From assembly GCA_041905405.1 (NCBI GenBank), contig JAYRLC010000006.1:91500-155499 (forward strand): a stretch of 64,000 nucleotides of DNA. Reading direction: 5' to 3'. This DNA is from RAM1 sp041905405 (GTDB lineage: Bacteria > Pseudomonadota > Gammaproteobacteria > Burkholderiales > Burkholderiaceae_C). The stretch's first letter is position 1. Every line of letters begins with the position of its first letter. Positions 1 to 9,184 of this stretch are shown here, piece by piece. Below the pieces are notes generated by a model. It was not told the DNA's origin, did no database searches, and saw nothing but the letters and a program-made list of their open reading frames with translations. The position numbers and the translations under genes are program-made.

Positions 1-120
1 ACGCCACGTCGGTCTTCCTGTATTCCGACGAAGCGCACGAGATCGCGGCCAGGCACGCAAGCCCAGAAGGTCCACTTCAACGACGGCGGCCAGTTCGACA
101 AGATTTATATGGTGAAGTGA
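1..120 (+). pseudogene. sbp: 3' end of periplasmic sulfate-binding protein gene, frame-broken
   Basis: This is the last part of a sulfate/thiosulfate-binding protein, the periplasmic partner of the CysTWA importer that follows directly. Two pieces of the family's C-terminus are visible in different frames. Positions 3-56 read ATSVFLYSDEAHEIAARH, and positions 58-120 read QAQKVHFNDGGQFDKIYMVK followed by TGA. In intact family members about 30-35 residues (the RPR...F..V..F.IDEVFGGW stretch) lie between these pieces. Here they are missing and the frame shifts at about position 57. The upstream frame would run on to a TGA at 132-134 inside cysT. Either the gene carries a real deletion of about 100 bp or the sequence was misjoined there. 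The 5' part lies outside the window, so the rest of the gene cannot be judged. Confidence 0.75.
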
Positions 121-130
121 CCGGCCTGCA

Positions 131-1012
131 ATGACAACAACAACGATGGAGCTGCCGCTGCCGGCGGCCCAAACGCAGCGGCGCAAGCCGAAGAGGGTGC
201 TGCCCGGCTTCAACATCACGCTGGGCTTCACGCTGTTCTACCTGTGCCTGATCGTGCTGATCCCGCTGTCGGCGTTGGTGTTCAAGACGCTGACGCTGAG
301 CTGGGACCAGATCTGGGTCGCCATCAGCTCGCCTCGGGTCGTGGCGTCGTACAGGCTGACCTTCGGCGCGTCGGCCATTGCGGCCGCCGTGAACCTGGTG
401 TTCGGCCTGCTGGTGGCCTGGGTGCTGGTGCGCTACGAGTTTCCCGGCAAGAAGATCGTGGACGCGCTGGTGGACCTGCCGTTTGCTCTGCCCACGGCCG
501 TGGCCGGCATTTCACTCACGGCGCTGCTGGCGGGCAACGGCTGGATCGGGCAATTCCTGGAGCCGCACGGCATCAAGCTCGCGTACAACCCCAACGGCGT
601 GGTGATCGCGCTGATCTTCATCGGCCTGCCGTTCGTGGTGCGCACGGTGCAGCCGGTGCTGGAAGACACCGAGAAAGAGCTGGAAGAAGCCGCGCTGTGC
701 CTGGGCGCCACGCGGCTGCAGACCTTTACCCGCGTGATCCTGCCCACGGTCCTGCCGGCGCTGCTGACGGGCTTTGCGCTCGCATTCGCGCGCGCCATCG
801 GTGAGTACGGCTCGGTGATCTTCATTGCGGGCAACATGCCCATGGTGTCCGAGATCACGCCGCTGATCATCATCAGCAAGCTGGAGCAGTACGACTACGC
901 GGGTGCAACAGCCGTGGCCGTGGTGATGCTGCTGATCTCGTTCGCGCTGCTGTTCGTCATCAACGCGCTGCAAGCCTGGCAGCGCAAACGTTCCGGTGGG
1001 GCCATGGCATGA
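131..1012 (+). CDS. cysT: Sulfate/thiosulfate ABC transporter permease CysT (CysU)
   Basis: Inner-membrane permease that pairs with CysW to form the channel of the sulfate/thiosulfate importer feeding assimilatory sulfate reduction. The 293-residue protein has the usual multi-pass hydrophobic pattern. It carries the EAA loop that docks the ATPase, seen as EEAALCLGATRLQTF followed by VILP at about residues 185-205. The first about 25 residues are a polar, Thr/Arg/Lys-rich cytoplasmic lead before the first membrane segment. It follows the broken sbp end by 10 bp, and its stop overlaps the cysW start by 4 bp (ATGA), so translation is probably coupled through cysT-cysW-cysA. No strong Shine-Dalgarno sequence precedes the chosen ATG, which fits coupling from the upstream gene. 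Confidence 0.95.
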   Translation: MTTTTMELPLPAAQTQRRKPKRVLPGFNITLGFTLFYLCLIVLIPLSALVFKTLTLSWDQIWVAISSPRVVASYRLTFGASAIAAAVNLVFGLLVAWVLVRYEFPGKKIVDALVDLPFALPTAVAGISLTALLAGNGWIGQFLEPHGIKLAYNPNGVVIALIFIGLPFVVRTVQPVLEDTEKELEEAALCLGATRLQTFTRVILPTVLPALLTGFALAFARAIGEYGSVIFIAGNMPMVSEITPLIIISKLEQYDYAGATAVAVVMLLISFALLFVINALQAWQRKRSGGAMA

Positions 1013-1839
1013 GCGTTGCACACCGTTCCTCGGTCACCTCGACCGAATCTGCCTGGGTGCGCCGCACGCTGATCGCGCTGGCGCTGGGCTTCATGCTCAT
1101 GTTCCTGGTGCTGCCGCTGGCGGCCGTGTTCGCCGAGGCGCTGCGCAAGGGTGGGGCGGCCTACCTGGACGCGCTGCGCGAGCCCGACGCCTGGTCGGCC
1201 ATCCGCCTGACGCTGATCACTGCGGCCGTCGCCGTGCCGCTGAACCTGGTGTTCGGCATCGCGGCGGCCTGGGCGATCGCCAAGTACGAATTCCGCGGCA
1301 AGGCGTTCCTCACCACGCTGGTGGACCTGCCGTTCTCGGTGTCGCCGGTGGTGGCCGGCCTGATCTACGTGCTGGTGTTCGGCGCGCAGGGCTGGTTCGG
1401 CCCGTGGCTGGCGGCGCACGACATCAAGATCGTGTTCGCCGTGCCGGGCATCATCCTGGCGACGATCTTCGTGACCTTCCCGTTCATCGCGCGCGAACTG
1501 ATCCCGCTCATGCAGGCGCAGGGCAGCGACGAAGAGCAGGCCGCGATCGTGCTGGGCGCCACGGGCTGGCAGACCTTCTGGCGCGTGACGCTGCCCAACA
1601 TCAAGTGGGGCCTGGTCTATGGCGTGATCCTGTGCAATGCGCGGGCCATGGGCGAATTCGGCGCCGTGTCGGTCGTGTCGGGCCACATCCGCGGCCAGAC
1701 CAACACCATGCCGCTGCACGTGGAGGTGCTCTACAACGAGTACCAGTCTGTCGCGGCCTTTGCCGTGGCGTCTCTGCTGGCGCTGCTGGCGCTGGTCACC
1801 CTTGCCATCAAATCCATCGCACAACATCATGAGCATTGA
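1009..1839 (+). CDS. cysW: Sulfate/thiosulfate ABC transporter permease CysW
   Basis: Second permease subunit of the sulfate importer, 276 residues, paralogous to CysT. Shared features include the conserved NLVFG...AWA segment after the second membrane helix and the EAA loop EEQAAIVLGATGWQTFW at about residue 175. The start overlaps the cysT stop (ATGA). The 3' end overlaps cysA by 11 bp. Order and spacing are those of a standard cysTWA operon. In enteric bacteria this operon is controlled by the LysR regulator CysB. A cysB-type gene is present in this window at 23668-24612, about 22 kb away, but I identified no CysB site here because the operon promoter lies left of the window. Confidence 0.95.
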   Translation: MSVAHRSSVTSTESAWVRRTLIALALGFMLMFLVLPLAAVFAEALRKGGAAYLDALREPDAWSAIRLTLITAAVAVPLNLVFGIAAAWAIAKYEFRGKAFLTTLVDLPFSVSPVVAGLIYVLVFGAQGWFGPWLAAHDIKIVFAVPGIILATIFVTFPFIARELIPLMQAQGSDEEQAAIVLGATGWQTFWRVTLPNIKWGLVYGVILCNARAMGEFGAVSVVSGHIRGQTNTMPLHVEVLYNEYQSVAAFAVASLLALLALVTLAIKSIAQHHEH

Positions 1840-2845
1840 AATCCGCAACATCAGCAAACAGTTTGGCGACTTCCGCGCGCTCAACGACGTGTCGCTGGAC
1901 ATCGAGTCCGGCGAGCTGGTCGCGCTGCTGGGCCCGTCGGGCTGCGGCAAGACGACACTGCTGCGCATCATTGCCGGCCTGGAGACGGCCGACCGCGGCA
2001 ACATCGTCTTCAGCGGCGAGGACGCAACCGACAAACACGTGCGTGACCGCCAGGTGGGCTTTGTGTTTCAGCACTACGCGCTGTTCCGCCACATGACGGT
2101 GTTCGAGAACGTGGCCTTCGGCCTGCGGGTCAAGCCGCGTGGCCAGCGCCCGTCCGAGGCGCAGATCAGCCAGAAGGTGCACGACCTGCTCAAGCTCGTG
2201 CAGCTGGACTGGCTGGCCGACCGCTTTCCGGCGCAGCTGTCGGGCGGGCAGCGCCAGCGCATCGCGCTGGCCCGCGCGCTGGCGGTGGAGCCCAAGGTGC
2301 TGCTGCTGGACGAACCGTTCGGCGCGCTGGACGCCAAGGTCCGCAAGGAACTGCGCCGCTGGCTGCGCCGCCTGCACGACGAACTGCACGTGACCAGCAT
2401 CTTCGTGACCCACGACCAGGAAGAAGCGCTCGAGGTCGCCGACCGCGTGGTCGTCATCAACCAGGGCCAGATCGAGCAGGTCGGAACGCCCCAGGACGTG
2501 TGGGACCACCCGGCCAGCCCGTTCGTGCACGGCTTTCTGGGTGACGTGAACCTGATCCCCGGCCACGGCTACGTGCGCCCGTACGACCTGGACGTGCAGC
2601 GTTACGCCCCCGGCAGCGAGGGCATCGTGGTGCAGCTGGAGCGCGCCATCACCGTCGGCCTGCTCACACGGCTGGAACTTATTCCCGCCGAAGACGCCAA
2701 ACCATCGGACAATCCGGCCAAGGACCCGGTGATTGAGGCGCAGATTCCGGCGCAGCAGTTCCGGGAGCTGGGGATCCGAGAAGGCGAAACGCTGGTGGTG
2801 ACACCGCGCAATGTGAGAAGGACTGATCTTGCTGAACTGGTTTAG
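1829..2845 (+). CDS. cysA: Sulfate/thiosulfate import ATP-binding protein CysA
   Basis: ATPase of the sulfate importer, 338 residues. Walker A is GPSGCGKT at residues 35-42. The ABC signature is LSGGQRQRIALARAL, followed by Walker B LLLDEPFGALD and the switch histidine in FVTHDQEEALEVADRV. The last about 100 residues form the TOBE-like regulatory domain typical of CysA. The ATG at 1829 is chosen because the protein then begins MSIEIRNISKQF, as is usual in the family. A longer in-frame reading from 1637 would only repeat cysW sequence in another frame. The gene overlaps cysW by 11 bp, and the dsbB start lies 17 bp before its end. Confidence 0.96.
   Translation: MSIEIRNISKQFGDFRALNDVSLDIESGELVALLGPSGCGKTTLLRIIAGLETADRGNIVFSGEDATDKHVRDRQVGFVFQHYALFRHMTVFENVAFGLRVKPRGQRPSEAQISQKVHDLLKLVQLDWLADRFPAQLSGGQRQRIALARALAVEPKVLLLDEPFGALDAKVRKELRRWLRRLHDELHVTSIFVTHDQEEALEVADRVVVINQGQIEQVGTPQDVWDHPASPFVHGFLGDVNLIPGHGYVRPYDLDVQRYAPGSEGIVVQLERAITVGLLTRLELIPAEDAKPSDNPAKDPVIEAQIPAQQFRELGIREGETLVVTPRNVRRTDLAELV
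2816..2822 (+). promoter_or_regulatory. Ribosome binding site deciding the TTG start of dsbB
   Basis: AGAAGGA lies inside the cysA coding sequence, 6 nt before a TTG at 2829. Reading from that TTG gives MLNWFSAHPRR, the usual start of betaproteobacterial DsbB, so this site supports the non-ATG start. Confidence 0.6.
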
Positions 2846-3323
2846 CGCGCACCCGCGCCGTGTGTTTGGACTCGTGGCCGCCGCCTGCGCGGCCATGCTT
2901 GCTTTCGGGCTGTACCTGCAGCACGTCGTGGGGCTGGAGCCTTGCCCCATGTGCATCGTGCAACGCTATGCGCTGATCCTCGTGGGCGCGCTGGCCCTGC
3001 TGGCGGCGATGTTCAAGGGCAGGGCGGCGCACCTTGGCCTGGGGGTGTTGGCGCTGCTCATGAGCGGCTTCGGCGCCTTTGTGGCGGCGCGCCAGAGCTT
3101 TTTGCAGTGGTATCCGCCCGAGATCGTGTCCTGCGGGCGCGACTTCTACGGAATGATCGAGACCTTCCCGCTCAAGCGCGCGGTGCCCATGATCTTCAAG
3201 GGCAGCGGCGACTGCACCAAGATCGACTGGACGTTCCTGGGCGGCTCGATCGCCAACTGGTCGTTCGTGTGTTTTGTGATCTTCTGCGGGGTGTTCATCG
3301 CGCTGCTGGCGCGGCGCCGATAA
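2829..3323 (+). CDS. dsbB: Disulfide bond formation protein DsbB
   Basis: Inner-membrane quinone-linked oxidase that reoxidises periplasmic DsbA. The 164-residue protein has four hydrophobic segments and both catalytic cysteine pairs: the first-loop CPMC (C39, C42) and C102 with C129 in the second periplasmic loop. The start is a TTG inside the end of cysA, with AGAAGGA at a good distance. The resulting 17 bp overlap suggests it is translated with the sulfate importer operon. No dsbA lies nearby. The 3' end overlaps the end of the convergent glycosyltransferase gene by 29 bp, leaving no room for a dedicated intergenic terminator. Confidence 0.95.
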   Translation: MLNWFSAHPRRVFGLVAAACAAMLAFGLYLQHVVGLEPCPMCIVQRYALILVGALALLAAMFKGRAAHLGLGVLALLMSGFGAFVAARQSFLQWYPPEIVSCGRDFYGMIETFPLKRAVPMIFKGSGDCTKIDWTFLGGSIANWSFVCFVIFCGVFIALLARRR

Positions 3324-4878
3324 ATTCCAGCAGGCTTTCGCGCACACGGCTGACCACGCCGTCCCAGTCTCCCTGGCGGGTCTGGCGGAACAGGCGGGCC
3401 CGGGCATACCACGGCGAGTCTTCGCGGTCCTGCATCCAGCGCCACTCGGCGATGGCGGGCAGCAGGATCCACACCGGCTTGCCCAGGGCGCCTGCCAGAT
3501 GCGCCACGCTGGTGTCGACGCTGATGACCAGATCCATTGCATCGCATAGCGCGGCTGTTTCGGCGAAGTCGTGCAACTGCGGTCCGTGAAAGGCCAGCTG
3601 GGGCCAGGCCGCATGCGCCGGCTGGTCGGCGTCGGGCATGACCTGCTGCAGGCTGACGAATTCGGCGTCAGCGATGTCCAGCAGGCGGGCCAACTGGGCC
3701 AACGGCATGCTGCGGTTGTGGTCGTTGCCGTGGGCAGGATCGCCGCGCCACACCAGACCGATGCGTGGCCGCGTGGCGAGCCCCAGCCTTTGCCGCCATG
3801 GCGCTGCCAGCGCCGGATCCGCGCGCAGATACCCCTGCGTGCCCGGCACCGTGAGCGGCGTCGTGCCCAGCCGGTGGGGCAACGACAGCAGGGGACAGTG
3901 ATAGTCAAAGGGGCCTGCCGGGCCTTCAGCCTCGGCCGGGGTGAGCAGCCGCTGCAAGGCCCGTGGCAGTACGAGCGAGACGGACGCCGCCATGAGCCGG
4001 ACGGACTCGACGAAACGGAAGAACTGGATCACGTCGCCAAAGCCCCGCTCGGCCACGATCGCGATGGATTTGCCGGTCAGCGATTCGCCCAGCCATAGGG
4101 GCGCGCCCGTGTCGCGCCGCCATGCCATGTGATGGGGACGGAACCAGCGCCGTTCGTGGGCGAGCCATCCGTCTTTCCAATCGCCCAGCGCCAGCAGGCA
4201 TCGCCCCATGCCGTAGGACGCGTCGTCCAGTTCCGGCCGCAACCGCAGGGCTTGCCGGTAGCTCGCCAGTGCCGCCAGTATGTCGCCACAGCGTTCAAGC
4301 ACCGAAGCGCGGACCTCATGGGCCGTGCCCCTGTCGGGTTGCAGCGCGATGGCGGTGTCCGCGTACTTCAGGGCGTCGCAGAGCAGCTCGGCTTCGGGCC
4401 GGCCATGGCCCACACCTGCCAGCAGGCCGCGCGCGATGAGTTCGTGCGTACCCGCGTCGGCAGGTGACGCCTCCATCAGTTGGTCCCATGTGCGCATGGC
4501 CTGGCTGAAGCGGCCCAGCATCTGCAGCAGCACGCCGCGCAGGAATGCGGTGTCGGTCCGGCCAGGCGTCAGTGACAGCGCGCGGTCGCAGCATGCCAAT
4601 GCTTCGTCGTAGCGCTTCAGCGAGAACAGCGCCTGCGCGCGGTAGTTCCACAGCATGGCGGAGCCCGGCATCAGCGCAGCGGCCATGTCCAGGCTCGCGA
4701 CTGCGTTCACGGGGTCGCCCAGCCGGTCCAGTACGTGACCGCGCAGCATTGCTGCCTGGGCATGAGCCGGGTCGATTGTGCAAACGGTGTCCAGGTAGCT
4801 GCGCGCCTGTTCCAGCCGGCCCTGTTGCACCGCGATCAGCGCGCTCAGGAAGTGGGCCTGAACATGGGTGGGTTTCAT
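3295..4878 (-). CDS. TPR-containing glycosyltransferase family protein, copy 1
   Basis: A 527-residue protein with TPR-like helical repeats over about the first 240 residues (pairs such as RYDEALACCDRALSLTPG) and a C-terminal domain resembling family 9-type glycosyltransferases. The C-terminal half contains GFGDVIQFFRF, the NDHNRSMPL motif and ISVDTSVAHLAGALGKPVW at residues 452-470, a donor-site pattern of this family. It is expected to be cytosolic and to move a sugar to a protein or glycan, but the substrate cannot be read from the sequence. It overlaps the upstream paralogue by 4 bp (ATGA). The two share order and many motifs, so this is a tandem duplication. Roles in flagellin or surface glycosylation are only guesses, because no such genes lie nearby. 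Confidence 0.8.
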   Translation of the reverse strand: MKPTHVQAHFLSALIAVQQGRLEQARSYLDTVCTIDPAHAQAAMLRGHVLDRLGDPVNAVASLDMAAALMPGSAMLWNYRAQALFSLKRYDEALACCDRALSLTPGRTDTAFLRGVLLQMLGRFSQAMRTWDQLMEASPADAGTHELIARGLLAGVGHGRPEAELLCDALKYADTAIALQPDRGTAHEVRASVLERCGDILAALASYRQALRLRPELDDASYGMGRCLLALGDWKDGWLAHERRWFRPHHMAWRRDTGAPLWLGESLTGKSIAIVAERGFGDVIQFFRFVESVRLMAASVSLVLPRALQRLLTPAEAEGPAGPFDYHCPLLSLPHRLGTTPLTVPGTQGYLRADPALAAPWRQRLGLATRPRIGLVWRGDPAHGNDHNRSMPLAQLARLLDIADAEFVSLQQVMPDADQPAHAAWPQLAFHGPQLHDFAETAALCDAMDLVISVDTSVAHLAGALGKPVWILLPAIAEWRWMQDREDSPWYARARLFRQTRQGDWDGVVSRVRESLLEFIGAAPAAR

Positions 4879-6362
4879 GCCTGCCTGCGGGTCGCCAGCC
4901 GCACCTGGAGTTCTTTATGAATGCGCGCCACGACGGGAGCCCATTCGGTGCGGCGGGCTTGTCGGAACAGCCTGGCGGTCGGATACCAGGGCGTGTCGTC
5001 ACGGCTCAGCATCCAGCGGTAGTCGGGCATGGCGGGGAGCATGATCCATACGGGCTTGCCCAGAACCCCCGCCAGGTGGGCGATGCTGGTGTCCACCGTG
5101 ACGACCAGGTCCATGGCCTCGCACAGCGCAGCGGTGTCGCCGAAGTCCCGGAGTTCGTCGCCGAAAAAAGCCAGTTGCGGCAGCGTTGCCAGCGTGTCCC
5201 TGTCGGCGCCACGCACAACCTGCTGCAGGCTGCACCAGGCTATGCCCGGCACGTCGAACAGGCTGGCCAGCTGCGACAGCCGCAGGCTGCGGTTGTGGTC
5301 GTTCAGGTGGGCAGGGTTGCCGCTCCAGGCCAGTCCCACGCGCAGTTTGGGTTGGCGCGCTTGCAGGCTTGCCAGGCGGCCACGCCAGCGGTCGGCCTTG
5401 GCGGCGTCGGCACGGATGCTGTCGCCCACGGCGGGCACCGTGTCGGTCGCCGTGCCGAACGCAGCCGGCAGGGACATCATGCGAACGTAGTAGTCAGGCG
5501 GCGCCTGCCCGGCGCCCCCGGCCGTGCTGCTCCCGGACACATCCTTGTACAGCAGGGGTTGCAGTGGCTGCTGGACGGATACCGATACGCGGGCTGCGCC
5601 CATGGTGCGCATCAAGGGGATGTAGCGGTAAAAGTTGAGCGTGTCACCCAGCCCGCCATCGGACACCACGAGGATGGATTTACCGGCCAGTGGCTGGCCG
5701 CGCCAGACAGACGCATGCGCGATGGCGTCGTCCCACGCCTGCCGCGCGCCGGCATCGGGCTGCGGATGTTTGCGGTGCTCGTCGAACTTCCGCCACCCCC
5801 ACGGCCAGTCGCCCACCAGAATCCGGCACTCGGCCAGGCCGTAGTGGGCATCCTGGTCGGCCGGGTTCACGTGAATGGCCTCTTGCAGGCTGGCGACAGC
5901 TTCGTCCAGCCTGCCCAGTTGCTTAAGCATCGAGCCATGGATGCGGCGGGCACCAGGGTATTGCGGCTCCAGCGCCAGGAGTTGCTCCAGTTCACGCAGG
6001 GCACACAGGAGCGTTTCGTCGCAGGGCCGGGTCTCGTCCAGGCGAACCAGCGCCTGCACCCGGTTGTACAGGGCCGGCGCGCACCGCGGGTCGATGCGCA
6101 GGACCTGCGCGTAGGCGTCCAGCGCTTCCTCGTGGCGGCCCAGCTCGATCAGCGCTTCGCCCCGCGTGGCATGGGCGGTCAGGTTGCCTGCGTCCAGGCG
6201 CACAGCCTCGTCGCAGGCCTGCAGCGCCTCCAGCGGTCGCCGCAGGTCCAGCAGCGCGCGGGCCCGGACCCGTTCAATGGTCGCGTTGGCAGGCTGGTGT
6301 TGGCGGATCTGCTCGGCAAGCGCCAGCAGTTGCTCGGGTGATGTGGCTGCGTCCGGTTCCAT
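4875..6362 (-). CDS. TPR-containing glycosyltransferase family protein, copy 2
   Basis: Paralogue of the gene that follows it on the same strand, 495 residues. TPR-like repeats fill about residues 1-210 (GRHEEALDAYAQVLRIDP, GRLDEAVASLQEAIHVNP). They are followed by the glycosyltransferase half with GGLGDTLNFYRYIP, NDHNRSLRLSQL and VTVDTSIAHLAGVLGKPVW starting at residue 421. The start has a clear Shine-Dalgarno sequence (AGAAGGGG read on the minus strand). It lies 91 bp downstream of argA on the same strand, so it may have its own promoter or be read through from argA. The paralogues differ mainly in the TPR region and in a Gly/Ser-rich insertion at about residue 298 of this copy. Confidence 0.8.
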   Translation of the reverse strand: MEPDAATSPEQLLALAEQIRQHQPANATIERVRARALLDLRRPLEALQACDEAVRLDAGNLTAHATRGEALIELGRHEEALDAYAQVLRIDPRCAPALYNRVQALVRLDETRPCDETLLCALRELEQLLALEPQYPGARRIHGSMLKQLGRLDEAVASLQEAIHVNPADQDAHYGLAECRILVGDWPWGWRKFDEHRKHPQPDAGARQAWDDAIAHASVWRGQPLAGKSILVVSDGGLGDTLNFYRYIPLMRTMGAARVSVSVQQPLQPLLYKDVSGSSTAGGAGQAPPDYYVRMMSLPAAFGTATDTVPAVGDSIRADAAKADRWRGRLASLQARQPKLRVGLAWSGNPAHLNDHNRSLRLSQLASLFDVPGIAWCSLQQVVRGADRDTLATLPQLAFFGDELRDFGDTAALCEAMDLVVTVDTSIAHLAGVLGKPVWIMLPAMPDYRWMLSRDDTPWYPTARLFRQARRTEWAPVVARIHKELQVRLATRRQA

Positions 6363-6453
6363 GAACCCCTTCTGGTCGGCTGATGGGTGCCGGCCAGTCT
6401 AGGGTTCGTGGCAATGGATGTGACCTATACGAAAGGCGGGACGGCCGCCGTCG

Positions 6454-7809
<1,356 letters not shown>

Positions 7810-7889
7810 CGGCTCGAAGTGTAAGTTGCTTTGCCGGCGTTTGCCTTGACGCTGGCGCGGGGCTAGAGTGGCGCCTTCAACAAACACGC

Positions 7890-9119
7890 ATGCCGGGGAT
7901 GGACGCGATTTCTACAGGGTTCTGGGGCAGCTATTTCGGCACCGTGGGGCTGATGCTGGCCGGGTCCGTTTTTGCCTGGGTGCGCGGCCTGCGCCGCATC
8001 GGCACCAACGCCGCGCTGTCCGCCGCCGCTTCCGCCGTGTTCGTGGTCGCCTTTCTGGGCTGGCTGCCGCTGCCGAACCCCGACACCGAAGCGCGCGTGC
8101 TGGCCCACGTGGCCACGTTGACCTCGTCACTGCTGGCCTACATGCTGATGTACATGCTGGGCCTGCTGCGCCGGCGCAGCGTTGCGCTGAAATCCATCGC
8201 CGCGCTTGCGGGCGGTGCCCTGGTGGTGTTGCTGGTGGGCTGGGGGATGCCGGCGCGCGGCGCGCTGGCATTGAGCGCTGGCGTGGCCTGCGCCTTGGGC
8301 GCCGTGGCGCTGGCGCTGGCCGTGCGCAGCGCGCTGCGCGGTGACCGGCTGACCTGGGCGGCCGTGGCCGGCGTGATGTTCATGCTGGTGGCACTGACCA
8401 GCCTGAGCTGGGCGGCCGTGTCCGGCCACCGGGCGGCCTGGCCGCTGCACGCGGCCGGCGCACTAGCCGCCACGGGGTACCTGTCCATCATCGCGGCCGT
8501 GCTGTGGGGCCGCTATTCCTACCTGATCGAGCTGCGCCAGGTCATGGCCTATGGCCCGGCCTATGACCCCGTGACCCGCATGCGCTCGCACGCCGAAACT
8601 GGCCAGATGGTGGGCGCGGCCTTCTACCGCTCACAGGGCGAGCCGCTGTCGGTGGGTGTGGTGGCCATCGCCATTAGCAACCTGTATGCGCTGGAGAAGC
8701 TGCACGGCCGCGCCGCGGTCAACCATGCGCTGTTCGTCTGCGCCGCCCGGCTGCGGCGGCTGGTGGGCGGCGGCGTGGACATGGGGCGGCTGGGAGAGGA
8801 CGGCTTCCTGCTGCTGTTGCCCAGCATGCGCAACCCGGAGCGGCTGATCCAGCTGGCGCGCACCGTGGTGGCGCGGCTGTCCAGGCCGGTGGCGCTCAGC
8901 ACCAGCCGCGATGCGGCGTCGCTGGAATCCGGGCAGACCTACTGGGAAGCGGACGTGGGCGTGGGCGTGCTGGCGGCCGCGCACCCCAACATTCGCGCCG
9001 CCAGCGCAGTGTCCATGGCGCGCGCCATGTCGCGCAGCGCCTGGGCGTATGCGAGCCGCATTGCCTGGTACGACCAGGGCGCGGGGCAGATCGCGGAATT
9101 GCCGCAGGACGAAGCCTGA
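7890..9119 (+). CDS. Membrane protein with degenerate GGDEF domain
   Basis: A 409-residue protein. About the first 220 residues hold six or seven hydrophobic segments. The rest looks like a GGDEF fold, with a remnant of the DxxTRLxNR region at YDPVTRMRSHAETGQ and a central part VGVVAIAISNLYALEKLHGR. At the active-site signature, residues 302-306 read GEDGF (RLGEDGFLLLLP) where an active cyclase has GG[DE]EF. The second Gly is Glu and the catalytic Glu is Gly, so c-di-GMP synthesis is unlikely. It may be a sensor or GTP-binding scaffold. It sits alone between divergent argA and hrpA. The ATG at 7890 is used; a second Met three residues later is a possible start. Confidence 0.75.
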   Translation: MPGMDAISTGFWGSYFGTVGLMLAGSVFAWVRGLRRIGTNAALSAAASAVFVVAFLGWLPLPNPDTEARVLAHVATLTSSLLAYMLMYMLGLLRRRSVALKSIAALAGGALVVLLVGWGMPARGALALSAGVACALGAVALALAVRSALRGDRLTWAAVAGVMFMLVALTSLSWAAVSGHRAAWPLHAAGALAATGYLSIIAAVLWGRYSYLIELRQVMAYGPAYDPVTRMRSHAETGQMVGAAFYRSQGEPLSVGVVAIAISNLYALEKLHGRAAVNHALFVCAARLRRLVGGGVDMGRLGEDGFLLLLPSMRNPERLIQLARTVVARLSRPVALSTSRDAASLESGQTYWEADVGVGVLAAAHPNIRAASAVSMARAMSRSAWAYASRIAWYDQGAGQIAELPQDEA

Positions 9120-9184
9120 GCCCACCGCGGCCGGCACGCAGCGCAGATAATTACGGGCTTTGCACGTGAGCGGCTGCAATTTCC

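Noticed and set aside
7841..7869. TTGCCT/TTGACG and TAGAGT as promoter of the GGDEF-like gene
   Set aside because: Spacing is 12 bp for the better -35 and the 17-bp option uses a poor -35. Not strong enough to list.
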